Positions 55,721 through 64,000 of a stretch of DNA of 64,000 nucleotides are shown here, in pieces. The notes below the pieces were generated by a model. It ran no database searches and was not told the DNA's origin. It saw only the letters and a program-made list of their open reading frames with translations. Source of the DNA: SG8-41 sp963699525 (GTDB taxonomy: Bacteria > Pseudomonadota > Gammaproteobacteria > Burkholderiales > SG8-41); assembly GCA_963699525.1 (NCBI GenBank), contig CAVOUI010000007.1:62001-126000 (forward strand), in the 5' to 3' direction. The position numbers and the translations under genes were made by a program. The first letter of the stretch is position 1; each line of letters starts with the position of its first letter.

Positions 55721-56995
55721 CTAGCTTGCTTTGATGGCGGTCATGCCGCCCATGTACGGCCGCAGCGCCTCGGGGAGCGATACGCTTCCGTCGGCGTTCT
55801 GGTGGTTCTCGAGCACGGCAACGAGCGTGCGCCCGACCGCCAGGCCCGAGCCGTTCAACGTGTGCACGAACTCGGTCCGGCCCTTCTCGTTGCGGAAGCG
55901 CGCCTGCATGCGGCGGGCCTGGAACGCCTCGAAGTTGCTGCACGAGGAGATCTCGCGATAGGTCTGCTGTCCCGGCAGCCAGACCTCGATGTCGTAGGTC
56001 TTGGCCGCGGCGAAGCCCATGTCGCCCGTGCACAGCGTGACCACGCGGTACGGCAGATCGAGCTGCTGGAGCACCGTTTCGGCATGCCCGGTCAACTGCT
56101 CCAGGCAATCGTACGAGCTCTGCGGCTGCACGATCTGCACCAGCTCGACCTTGTCGAACTGGTGATTGCGGATCATGCCGCGCGTGTCCTTGCCATAGGA
56201 GCCCGCCTCGCGCCGGAAACACGGCGTGTGGCAGACGAACCGCAGCGGCAGCTCCCCTCCCGGAACGATGCTCTCCCGCACCATGTTGGTGACCGGCACT
56301 TCCGCGGTCGGGATGAGATAGAGATTGTCGGCTTGAATATGGAACAGGTCCTCATGAAACTTGGGCAGCTGGCCGGTGCCGCGCATGCTGTCCGGCGACA
56401 CCAGGTACGGAGAATAGATCTCCGTGTAACCGTGCTCGCGCGTGTGCAGATCCAGCATGAACTGCGTCAGCGCCCGGTGGAGCCGCGCCGCCGGCCCCTT
56501 CATGAGCACGAACCGGGCGCCACTGATGCGCGCCGCCGCGTCGAAATCGAGGCCCAGCGCCGCGCCGATATCCACGTGGTCCTTCACGGGGAAATCGAAC
56601 TTGCGCGGCGCGCCGATCCGGCGCACTTCCGGATTGTCCGCCGAGGATTTGCCGGCCGGCACGCTCGCGTGGGGCACATTGGGAATGCCGAGCAGAAAAT
56701 CGTTCAGCGCGGGCCTGCACCGACTCCAGCTCCTGCTCCAGCGCCTTCAGCCGGTCCGCCTGCGCGTTGACCTCAGCCATCAGCGGGGCCGCGTCCGCGC
56801 CTTTGGACTTCAGCTGACCGACCTGCTTCGAGAGCTGGTTGCGCTTCGCCTGGAGTTCCTGTGTCTCGGTCTGCACCGCCTTGCGGCCGCGCTTCGAGCT
56901 TCTCGAACTCGCCCGACGGGAAAGTTGTAGCCGCGGTCCGAGAGCCGCTTCGCGACGCCGGCGAGGTCGGTGCGCAGGAGTTGAACATCGAGCAT
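55721..56995 (-). CDS. serS: serine--tRNA ligase (three indels in this sequence)
   Basis: Class II SerRS. The start MLDVQLLRTDLAGVAKRL, the N-terminal coiled-coil arm (TETQELQAKRNQLSKQVGQL) and the catalytic core (CHTPCFRREAGSYGKDTRG, GSGLAVGRTLVAVLENHQ) lie in successive frames. Three single extra bases, near 56918-56920 (CCC on the coding strand), 56884-56889 and 56707-56711, explain this exactly and restore a protein of normal length (about 424). Since serS is essential and normally single-copy, these are almost certainly sequence errors. tRNA-Ser is immediately downstream. Confidence 0.92.
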
Positions 56996-57060
56996 GCGGG
57001 AGGTCTTGGGTCGTTATTGGCGCGACATTATCTCGGAGTTTGCCGGACGCTGCCAGAAGG

Positions 57061-58392
57061 TCAGTCTTTTCCCGGCTTGGATCTCGCCTTCCGGTCGAGC
57101 TGCCGCAGGCGCTCGAGATGCTCCCGGATCCGGGCTTCGAGCCCGCGATCGGTCGGGCGGTAGAACTCCGACTGCTTCATCCCATCCGGAAAATAATTCT
57201 CACCCGCGGCATACGCGTCCGCCTCGTCGTGCGCATAGCGGTAGCCCGCTCCGTAGCCGAGATCCTTCATGAGGCGGGTGGGAGCGTTGCGCAGTCGCTC
57301 GGGCACCGGTCGCGACGCGTCCCCGCGTACCAGCTCCCGCGCCGCCCCGAACGCCACGTAGGCCGCGTTGCTCTTCGGCGCGATCGCCATGTAGAGGGCC
57401 GCCTCGGCCAGCGCCAATTCCCCTTCCGGCGAGCCCAGCCGCTCGTAGGTCTCGCAGGCATCGAGCGCCACGCGCAGCGCGCGCGGGTCGGCGAGGCCGA
57501 TGTCCTCGACTGCCATGCGCACGAGCCGCCGTCCGAGGTAGAGGGGGTCGGCGCCGCCATCCAGCATGCGCGTCAGCCAATAGAGCGCCGCGTCCGGCGC
57601 CGAGCCGCGCACCGACTTGTGCAGGGCCGAGATCTGGTCGTAGAACTGCTCGCCCCCCTTGTCGAAGCGGCGCAGCCGCTGCGCGAGCGTCTCGCGCATG
57701 AAGGCCTCGTCGACCTCGCGGCGCCCCGCCTCCTCCGCCGCGATGCCGATCTGCTCGAGCATGTTGTAGAGTCGCCGCGCGTCCCCGTCGGCGGTGGCGA
57801 CTGCGAGCTCCCGCGCCTCGTCGGAAAACTTGAGGCCGCCCAGGGCGGCGTCACGCGCACGGTCAAACAGCTTGCCGAGCTCCTCCTGGGTGAGCGGCTG
57901 CAGCACGTATACCGCGGCCCGCGACAGCAGCGCGCTGATCACCTCGAACGACGGGTTCTCCGTGGTGGCGCCGATGAAGGTCAGCAATCCGCGCTCCACG
58001 TGCGGCAGGAACGCATCCTGCTGCGCCTTGTTGAAGCGGTGCACCTCGTCGACGAACAGGATGGTGCGCCGGCCCGACTGCTGGAGCGTCAGCTCGGCGC
58101 GGGCAACCGCGTCGCGAATGTCCTTCACCCCGGCGAGCACGGCGGACACCGCGATGAACTCGGCGTCGAAGGCCCGCGCCATGAGCCGTGCGAGCGTAGT
58201 CTTGCCCACGCCCGGCGGTCCCCACAGAATCATGGAATGAGGCTTGCCCGCCTCGAACGCGAGCCGCAGCGGCTTGCCGGGCCCGAGCAGGTGATCCTGG
58301 CCTACGAACTCCTCGAGTGTGCGCGGCCGCAGCCGGTCGGCGAGCGGGGCCTGCGGGTCTCTCTTCTGAAAGAGATCATTCACTGATGACAT
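57061..58392 (-). CDS. rarA: replication-associated recombination protein RarA (MgsA)
   Basis: AAA+ ATPase related to clamp loaders, acting at stalled forks. 443 residues: RPRTLEEFVGQDHLLGPGKP, Walker A GPPGVGKTTLARL, Walker B ILFVDEVHRFNKAQQD, sensor FIGATTENPSFE and the C-terminal tetramerisation domain. It lies between lolA, overlapping by 17 nt, and serS, a conserved order. Confidence 0.96.
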   Translation of the reverse strand: MSSVNDLFQKRDPQAPLADRLRPRTLEEFVGQDHLLGPGKPLRLAFEAGKPHSMILWGPPGVGKTTLARLMARAFDAEFIAVSAVLAGVKDIRDAVARAELTLQQSGRRTILFVDEVHRFNKAQQDAFLPHVERGLLTFIGATTENPSFEVISALLSRAAVYVLQPLTQEELGKLFDRARDAALGGLKFSDEARELAVATADGDARRLYNMLEQIGIAAEEAGRREVDEAFMRETLAQRLRRFDKGGEQFYDQISALHKSVRGSAPDAALYWLTRMLDGGADPLYLGRRLVRMAVEDIGLADPRALRVALDACETYERLGSPEGELALAEAALYMAIAPKSNAAYVAFGAARELVRGDASRPVPERLRNAPTRLMKDLGYGAGYRYAHDEADAYAAGENYFPDGMKQSEFYRPTDRGLEARIREHLERLRQLDRKARSKPGKD

Positions 58393-58984
58393 CCGCGCCC
58401 TTGGGCGGCGTGAAGCGGAACGCCTCCGGCGCGAGCTTCGCGTTGCGCTCGATGGTCGAGAACTTGATCACGGTGATCTGCCCGAACTGGTCGCGCAGCT
58501 CCATCATCTCGAGCCCCGATTTTCCGAACCCGAGGTTGATCCGCTCGAACGCCGTATCGCGCGTCCGCGGCACCGCCTCGAGCCAGTCGAGCCCGTCGCG
58601 GCTGCCCTGGGCCTTCAGCACGTAATCCTTCTCGATCTCGTTGCTGCCGGCGAGAAGCGCTGCCGGGCTCGAGCCGAGCGCGCGGTCGACGCGGCGCACG
58701 GTCACCTGGTTGAGATCCTTGTCGTAGAGCCACACCCGGGAGCCGTCGCCGACGATCACCTGCTCGTAGGGCCGGTCGTACTCCCAGCGGAACCGGCCCG
58801 GCCGCGCGAACTGCATGGTGCCGGTCACCTGCTGCAGGGTCTTCAGGTCGCGGTCGAGCACGATCTGCGCGAAGTGCGCGCGCGCGGTCGTCGTCTGTTG
58901 CAGCAGCGTTTTCAATTCGTCGACCGTCGCGGCGCCGAGCGCCACGCCCGGGGCCAGCAACAGAAGCAGCAGGGCGCGAGCCAT
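58376..58984 (-). CDS. lolA: outer membrane lipoprotein carrier protein LolA
   Basis: Periplasmic chaperone that receives lipoproteins from LolCDE. 202 residues: signal peptide ending near ALGAATVDEL, then TTTARAHFAQIVLDR and PGRFRWEYDRPYEQVIVGDG. Starts 1 nt inside the stop of the DUF4124 gene (TGATG), and overlaps rarA. The lolD/lolC genes are at 27-29 kb. Confidence 0.95.
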   Translation of the reverse strand: MARALLLLLLAPGVALGAATVDELKTLLQQTTTARAHFAQIVLDRDLKTLQQVTGTMQFARPGRFRWEYDRPYEQVIVGDGSRVWLYDKDLNQVTVRRVDRALGSSPAALLAGSNEIEKDYVLKAQGSRDGLDWLEAVPRTRDTAFERINLGFGKSGLEMMELRDQFGQITVIKFSTIERNAKLAPEAFRFTPPKGADVISE

Positions 58985-59492
58985 CAGTATTTCTTGATGC
59001 GATCGATCGAAACGATGTAGCCGGACCGCAATCTCACCGCCGTAGTAAACGGGTTGGCCACCGTGGGAAAGTAGTAGAACGTGCGATCGTAGTCGACCAG
59101 ATTGTCCACCGCCTCGTAATCCGGGCGGCCGGCGCGCACCAGCAGCTCGCCTTCCGTCATCCCGCGCTGCAGCCGAATGTAGACGTCAAAATCCATCCCG
59201 CGCACGGATGGAAGCGTCGGGGTCGGCACCGGAACCATGACGGCCTGCGGTGCTGCACCCCCTCCACCTGCCACCGCTGCACGGCAACCGGCCTCGGATC
59301 GTTCGAACCTGCGGTCTCGATGGTGCCCCCGGGCCGCGTATCGACCGGCCTCGAGCGCAGTTCCGCCGGCGGCTTTTCGCCGTAATTGACCACCCCCCTT
59401 TCATCCACCCAGCGGTAGGCTTCAGCGGCAAGGCAGGTGCCGGCCGCCGCGGCAATGAGCGCGCCCACCAGGCAATTGAAGGTCGGAGGCAT
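58984..59492 (-). CDS. DUF4124 domain-containing exported protein (one frameshift)
   Basis: Small exported protein of about 169 residues. Signal peptide (LVGALIAAAAGTCLAAEA) followed by the DUF4124 motif YRWVDERGVVNYGEKPP, and a C-terminal part with GMTEGELLVRAGRPDYEAVD resembling DUF2845. The two parts are in different frames; adding one G to the G-run near 59258 joins them as VEGGAAPQAVM. Coupled to lolA by an overlapping start. Function unknown. Confidence 0.75.
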
Positions 59493-59547
59493 GTGTGTGG
59501 TGATGCTCGTTGAGACAGCGGCCGGCACCGCAGATTCCTTGCCGGCG

Positions 59548-61862
59548 CTAACGCTCTTCCGTTGCCGCTGCCGGCGCCAGCACCTCGCGGTTGCCGTTCG
59601 TCTGCATCGCCGACACCAGTCCCGACCGCTCCATCTGCTCGATCAGGCGCGCTGCCCGGTTGTAGCCGATCCGGAGGTGGCGCTGCACCAGCGAGATGGA
59701 AGCGCGCCGGGTCCTCAACACGATCGCGACCGCCTGATCGTAGAGCGGATCGGACTCTCCGTCCGGCGCTTCGAGCGCCCCGTCCTCGGCCTCCTCCAGC
59801 TCCGGCCCTTCCAGCACGCTGTCCAGGTACTGCGGGCGCGCGAGCTTCTTGAGGTATTCCACGACCTTGTGCACTTCGTGGTCGGCGACGAACGCGCCGT
59901 GCACGCGCTGCGGGTAGCCGCTTCCCGGCGGAAGGAACAGCATGTCGCCCTGCCCGAGCAGCGATTCCGCGCCCATCTGGTCGAGGATGGTGCGCGAGTC
60001 GACGCGCGCCGACACCTGGAACGCAATGCGCGACGGAATGTTGGCCTTGATGAGGCCGGTGATCACGTCCACCGACGGGCGCTGCGTGGCACAGCATGAG
60101 GTGTATGCCGGCCGCGCGCGCCTTCTGCGCCAGCCGCGCGACCAGCTCCTCCAGCTTCTTGCCCACGACCATCATGAGATCGGCCAGCTCGTCGATGACG
60201 ACGACGATGAGCGACACTTCGTGCAGCGGCTCCGCCGTCGCCGGGTCGGGCGCAAGCGGATCCAGTATCGGCTGCTTGGCCTTCGCCGCCTCGCGCACCT
60301 TCTGATTGAGGCCGCCCATGTTGCGCACGCCGAGCGCGTTCATCAGCTTGTAGCGGCGGTCCATCTCCGCGACGCACCAGTTGAGCGCGTTCGCGGCCTG
60401 ACGCATGTCGGTGACGACCGGCGCCAGCAGGTGCGGAATGCCCTCGTAGACCGACAACTCGAGCATCTTGGGGTCGATCAAGATCAGTCTCACCTGGGAT
60501 GGCGGAGACTTGTAAACCAGGGAAAGCAGCATGGCATTGATCCCGACGGACTTGCCCGAGCCGGTGGTGCCGGCGATCAGGAGGTGCGGCATGCGCTGCA
60601 GGTCGGCGACGACCGGGTTGCCGGCGATGTCCTTGCCGAGGGCGAGCGTCAGCGGAGAGGAGATCGCTCGCATAGACCTCGGAGCTGAGGATTTCCGACA
60701 GCCGCACGATCTGGCGCGTGGGATTGGGGATCTCGAGCCCCATCAGGCTCTTGCCCGGTATCGTCTCGATCACCCGAATGCTGACCACCGACAGCGCCCG
60801 CGCGAGGTCCTTAACGAGATTGATGATCTGGCTGCCCTTCACTCCGACGGCAGGCTCGATCTCGAAGCGGGTGATGACCGGGCCGGGATAGGCGGCGACG
60901 ACCTTGACCTCGACCCCGAAGTCGAGGAGCTTCTTCTCGATCAGGCGCGAGGTGAACTCGAGCGTCTCCGCGCTCAGAACCTCGAGATTCTTCTCCGGCT
61001 CGTCGAGCAGGCTCAATGGGGGCAGCATCGTGTCGGGCAGGTTCTCGAACAGCGGCACCTGCTTTTCGCGCTCGACGCGCGCCGATTTGGGAATCGCGGC
61101 GGCTGGAGGCTCGATGCGTATCGGCTCGTGGATTTCCAGCTTCTTCTTGCTGACTTCGACCACCTCCTCGCGCTCGATCGTCGCCTGCGCGCCGGCACGC
61201 CGGTCCTCGCGCTCCTGCCACTTGCGCAGCAGCAGGGCGTAGGCGGTCTCCACCCACCCACCGAGGCGCTCGATCACGGACAGCCACGACACCCCGCTGA
61301 AGAGGCTCAGCCCGGCCGCGAGAAGCACGAGGAGGATCAACGTCGCGCCTGTGTAACCCAGCGCCTGGGCGAGCGCTCCGCCGAACATTGCGCCCAGCAT
61401 TCCGCCCGGCGCCTGCGGCAGCACCGCCTTCAAGCTATAGAGGCGTATCGCCTCCAACCCGCAGCTCGCCGCGAGCACGACGGCGAAACCGACGGCGGCA
61501 ACCGCATAGGACCGCCGGTCCCGGACTTCGCCGGCTTCAATGCGGTGGAACCCCCACCAGACAATTGCCCCGCCGAAAATCACCCACCAGTACGCGGACA
61601 GGCCGAAGAGCAGCAGCATGACGTCCGCGATCCACGCCCCCACGCGGCCGCCGGCATTGCGTATCGGTCCGATCTCGGTCAGGCCGTGGGACCATCCCGG
61701 GTCGGCCCGGTCGTAGGTAAAGAGCGAAAGCGCGAGGAAGAGGGCGAGCCCGAGCAGCGCAAACCACCGGAATTCGCGGATCAGGGCGGCGAGTTTGGGC
61801 GGCAGCGGATTCTTCGCCGCGCGCCCCGGACTCTTTTCGCTCAATAACATCAACTTGCTCAT
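59548..61862 (-). CDS. ftsK: DNA translocase FtsK (two indels in this sequence)
   Basis: Septal DNA pump that resolves chromosome dimers, about 770 residues. N-terminal membrane helices (FALLGLALFLALSLF onward), a short linker, then the motor: Walker A AGTTGSGKSVGINAML and Walker B VVVIDELADLMMV. The C-terminal gamma winged helix (DPLYDQAVAIVLRTRRASIS) recognises KOPS sites. The motor is split into three frames; removing an A near 60668 and a T near 60091 (coding strand) restores it. The linker is shorter than in E. coli FtsK (SpoIIIE-like size). Confidence 0.92.
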
Positions 61863-61969
61863 TTAACGTTTTGATTGTACATCGAAAGGACCTGTCGCAA
61901 GCACTTGCCCCCGCTCCGGGCAGCGCGGCGGTGGCGCCGCTGCAGAGTACTACGCCGCGAACTGTACAT

Positions 61970-61993
61970 AAAAACCCCGCCTTAGGGCGGGGT
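61970..61993 (-). terminator. intrinsic terminator after the FecR-domain gene
   Basis: On the minus strand ACCCCGCC, loop CTAA and GGCGGGGT form an 8-bp stem followed by five T. It lies 25 nt after the stop of the FecR-domain gene. Confidence 0.85.
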
Positions 61994-62018
61994 CGGTTGA
62001 GGCCGGAGCGGCGCGCGG

Positions 62019-62738
62019 CTACCGCACGACGCAGTCGTCGACCTGCAATTGCGGGCGGCCGCTGACGCCCGCAGCGAACGGCAACGGGATCAGGTTGAGG
62101 CCGGGATCACGGGGCAGCAGGGCGGGCGACGTTTGCCGGTCTCGAGCAAAGCCGAACTGGCCCTCGTCGATAACTTGCGAGCCGCCCTCGTTGCGCATGA
62201 TGTAGCGCCCAGTGAGCGTCCTGTGATAGACGCCGGCCGCAAGCTTCTCGCAGCCCGCGACCGCGCCCTCGCAGCCGCCGGATGAATTTTCGATCGTGTC
62301 GCCGGAGGAGCCGCGAATGCCGATCGATGCGGAGCCGGTGTTGATCAGGTATGCGTCCGGGTTGCCGCGCTTGCCGACGAGTCCGGTGACCGTGCGCATG
62401 CTGCCCTTGACGAGACGCAGGAGCGAGTTGTCGTCCTGTGGCCGGTCCTGGACGAAGTGGTAGCGCTCGACCTTGATCTGCGTGTTGGGCCGCAGTGTGA
62501 GCGAGCTGCCATCGGTGAAATTGATCTGCGCGTAGCTGTCGCGCTGCGTCGTCAGCACATCGCCCGGATAGACCTCGGACCGCTGGGACAGGATGCGCGT
62601 GCTGCCGTCGGCGCGCTGCACGGAAAGCGTACCGCTCAGGTGGGTGACTGTGCCCGCGCCGGCGGCGAGCGCCGCCGTGCTGGCAAGCACCAGCGCCAGT
62701 AATGCCTGGCCTAGAATCTTTGGCATTCCGAACTTCAC
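62019..62738 (-). CDS. FecR domain-containing exported protein
   Basis: 239 residues with signal peptide (ALLALVLASTAALAAGAG) and a FecR-like domain: RSEVYPGDVLTTQRDSYAQI, FTDGSSLTLRPNTQIKVERY and LLRLVKGSMRTVTGLVGKRG. A short Cys-bearing C-terminal part (SSGGCEGAVAGCEKL) may form a disulphide. Role unknown; such exported FecR-domain proteins are not the TonB-linked FecR regulators. Confidence 0.82.
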   Translation of the reverse strand: MKFGMPKILGQALLALVLASTAALAAGAGTVTHLSGTLSVQRADGSTRILSQRSEVYPGDVLTTQRDSYAQINFTDGSSLTLRPNTQIKVERYHFVQDRPQDDNSLLRLVKGSMRTVTGLVGKRGNPDAYLINTGSASIGIRGSSGDTIENSSGGCEGAVAGCEKLAAGVYHRTLTGRYIMRNEGGSQVIDEGQFGFARDRQTSPALLPRDPGLNLIPLPFAAGVSGRPQLQVDDCVVR

Positions 62739-62923
62739 GATGCCTCTCAGCCCCTGTTTCCCGGGTGGTCTGCGCCGAACCCCTTGTCAGAAAGGCAAAA
62801 TTTATACCACGGCCGGCGGACGGGGACCGTGACGCAATCCGCGGCAGCGGTGTGCCCGCGCCGTGAAATAGTGCCGGGATGGATCTTTCGCGACGTCGCG
62901 CCGGTTAGGGCGCGACTGCAAAC

Positions 62924-62949
62924 CGCCGCCCCGCGGCCGCGGGGCGGCG
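62924..62949. repeat. perfect 26-nt GC palindrome
   Basis: The 13-base arms CGCCGCCCCGCGG and CCGCGGGGCGGCG are exact reverse complements with no spacer. It ends 5 bp from the stop of the Crp/Fnr gene. It may act as a weak terminator, but only TTT follows on that strand. Confidence 0.6.
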
Positions 62950-62953
62950 TGCC

Positions 62954-63670
62954 TCAACTGTGGGGGGGACGCTCGGCGTGGTGGCGGACGGACGCCCGCT
63001 TTTGCATGGACTGCTTGTCGAGAATATGGATCCGGCGCTTCTCCGCGCGTATCAGCCCCTTGCGGTGCAGGTCCTTCACCACGCGGCTTACCATCTCGCG
63101 CGATGCGCCGATCATCCGCGCGATCTCCTGCTTCGGGGGGGCGTGCTCCACGATCCACTTCCCTTCGACGTTCTGCGCCATTTCGATCAGCAGGCGCGCG
63201 ACGCGCCCATAGACGTCGATCAACGCGAGACTCTCGATCTTGCGGTCCGCTTCGCGCATGCGCCTGACCAGATTGCGGATGATCAGCATCGCCAGCTCGA
63301 AGTTGTCCTTGAGGATGTTGGTGAAGCCGGCCTTCGACAGGCGCAGCATCTCGCACGCCTCCAGCGTCTCCACACTGGCCGAGCGCGGAAGATCGTCCAG
63401 CAGTCCCATCTCCCCGAAGAACTCGTGCGGGCCCATGACGGAAAGGATGACTTCGTGCCCTTCCTCGTCCGGGATCAGCACCTTCGCGCGGCCGGACAGG
63501 ATGATGTAGAGCGCGTCGGTCTCTTCGCCTGCCCGCAGGATGAAGGACCCGCGCGGAAAGCTGCGGTGCTGCACGCAGGTAAGCACCTGGGCGAGCTGCG
63601 CGTCGCTGAACGAGGAAAACAGCGGAACGCTCTTGAGAATCTGCGGATTCAACGCGAACTGTGCTGGCAT
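62954..63670 (-). CDS. Crp/Fnr family transcriptional regulator
   Basis: 238 residues. N-terminal cyclic-nucleotide-binding-like domain (LYIILSGRAKVLIPDEEGHE, EFFGEMGLLDDLPRSASVET) and C-terminal HTH (PKQEIARMIGASREMVSRVV). No Fnr-type N-terminal Cys cluster, so not an iron-sulphur oxygen sensor. Located upstream of and divergent from trxB. Confidence 0.93.
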   Translation of the reverse strand: MPAQFALNPQILKSVPLFSSFSDAQLAQVLTCVQHRSFPRGSFILRAGEETDALYIILSGRAKVLIPDEEGHEVILSVMGPHEFFGEMGLLDDLPRSASVETLEACEMLRLSKAGFTNILKDNFELAMLIIRNLVRRMREADRKIESLALIDVYGRVARLLIEMAQNVEGKWIVEHAPPKQEIARMIGASREMVSRVVKDLHRKGLIRAEKRRIHILDKQSMQKRASVRHHAERPPHS

Positions 63671-63889
63671 GTGTCCCCTACCCCACGTTCTTGTTCTGAA
63701 TCGCGGCGCCGATGCGGCGCTTCGCGCGCAAGCCTATAGTCTGCCAGATCAAGCGTCTGGCGTCACTCTGAAGCCGCACGGGGAGCTTCCATCTGGAGCA
63801 CGTTGAATGCGTCTCTTGCCCGGCTCGACATCGCCGCGACCACGCTGCTAGAGTCTTGCTTTTTTGCGGATAATCCTCATATCAGCACG

Positions 63890-64000
63890 ATGGCGCCCGC
63901 TCCCCGGCATGCTTCCCTCCTGATACTCGGATCCGGTCCCGCGGGCTACACTGCGGCCGTCTACGCCGCGCGCGCCAACCTGAAGCCCGTGCTCGTCACC
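63890..64000 (+). CDS. trxB: thioredoxin reductase, 5' part only
   Basis: The first 37 codons are visible; the frame runs off the window. SLLILGSGPAGYTAAVYAAR is the FAD-binding GxGxxG motif of TrxB. Proximity to ftsK/lolA/serS is usual for betaproteobacteria. No clear ribosome site is visible before ATG 63890. Confidence 0.88.
   Translation, partial: MAPAPRHASLLILGSGPAGYTAAVYAARANLKPVLVT

Overview
The window looks like chromosome from a high-GC betaproteobacterium (Burkholderiales/Nitrosomonadales-like). Pointers are a Bug-type tricarboxylate receptor, PHA genes with a PhaR repressor, the block thrS-infC-rpmI-rplT-pheS-pheT-ihfA-merR-tRNA-Pro, the order recJ...prfB-lysS, and a ftsK/lolA/rarA/serS cluster next to trxB. 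It is nearly all housekeeping sequence with almost no gene-free space. No transposase, phage, rRNA or CRISPR array was seen.

Layout. 1-3 kb: 5' part of a PAS/GAF/GGDEF/EAL signalling protein. 3-4.5 kb: a histone-deacetylase-fold enzyme divergent from a Pat-like GNAT acetyltransferase. 4.6-8.6 kb: MoxR ATPase, DUF58 and TgpA-type transglutaminase. 8.6-14.7 kb: nlpD-pcm-surE, a cupin, a nitrilase, a GST, a TTT receptor and a GlcG-like protein. 14.7-22 kb: translation block with tRNA-Pro and tRNA-Val. 22-30.4 kb: FAH-fold hydratase, tag, comEC, DUF2062, AlkA-like glycosylase, lolDE and a phosphoglycerate-mutase-like protein. 30.4-36.8 kb: recJ, a small AT-rich insert (methyltransferase and kinase-like gene), an AhpD-like gene with an in-frame TGA, prfB and lysS. 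36.8-47.6 kb: acetoacetyl-CoA synthetase, DMT transporter, bamD, rluD, pgeF, ZIP transporter, phaC-phaB-phaR and rimO. 47.6-54.6 kb: DinG-type helicase, secretin-domain protein and a Fur-linked ferric iron ABC transporter. 54.6-64 kb: mltB, tRNA-Ser, serS, rarA, lolA, DUF4124 protein, ftsK, FecR-domain protein, Crp/Fnr regulator and the start of trxB.

The most notable item is the AhpD-like gene at 33554-34141. Its CxxC motif reads Cys-Glu-Tyr-TGA. Starting 12 nt after the TGA is a 7-bp hairpin whose AGGCU loop begins 19 nt downstream, which fits a bacterial SECIS element, so this is probably a selenoprotein. It lies just upstream of prfB, which has its own programmed frameshift at a UGA, so two UGA recoding sites sit within 450 nt. 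Other points are a PheT that cleanly lacks its tRNA-binding (EMAP/OB) domain, a terminator with a possible Phe-rich leader peptide between rplT and pheS, and an ATC start codon for infC.

Data quality: about 15 single-base indels break ten genes, including the essential serS (three) and ftsK (two). They look like consensus errors rather than real inactivation. Those genes are annotated as single CDSs across the shifts.
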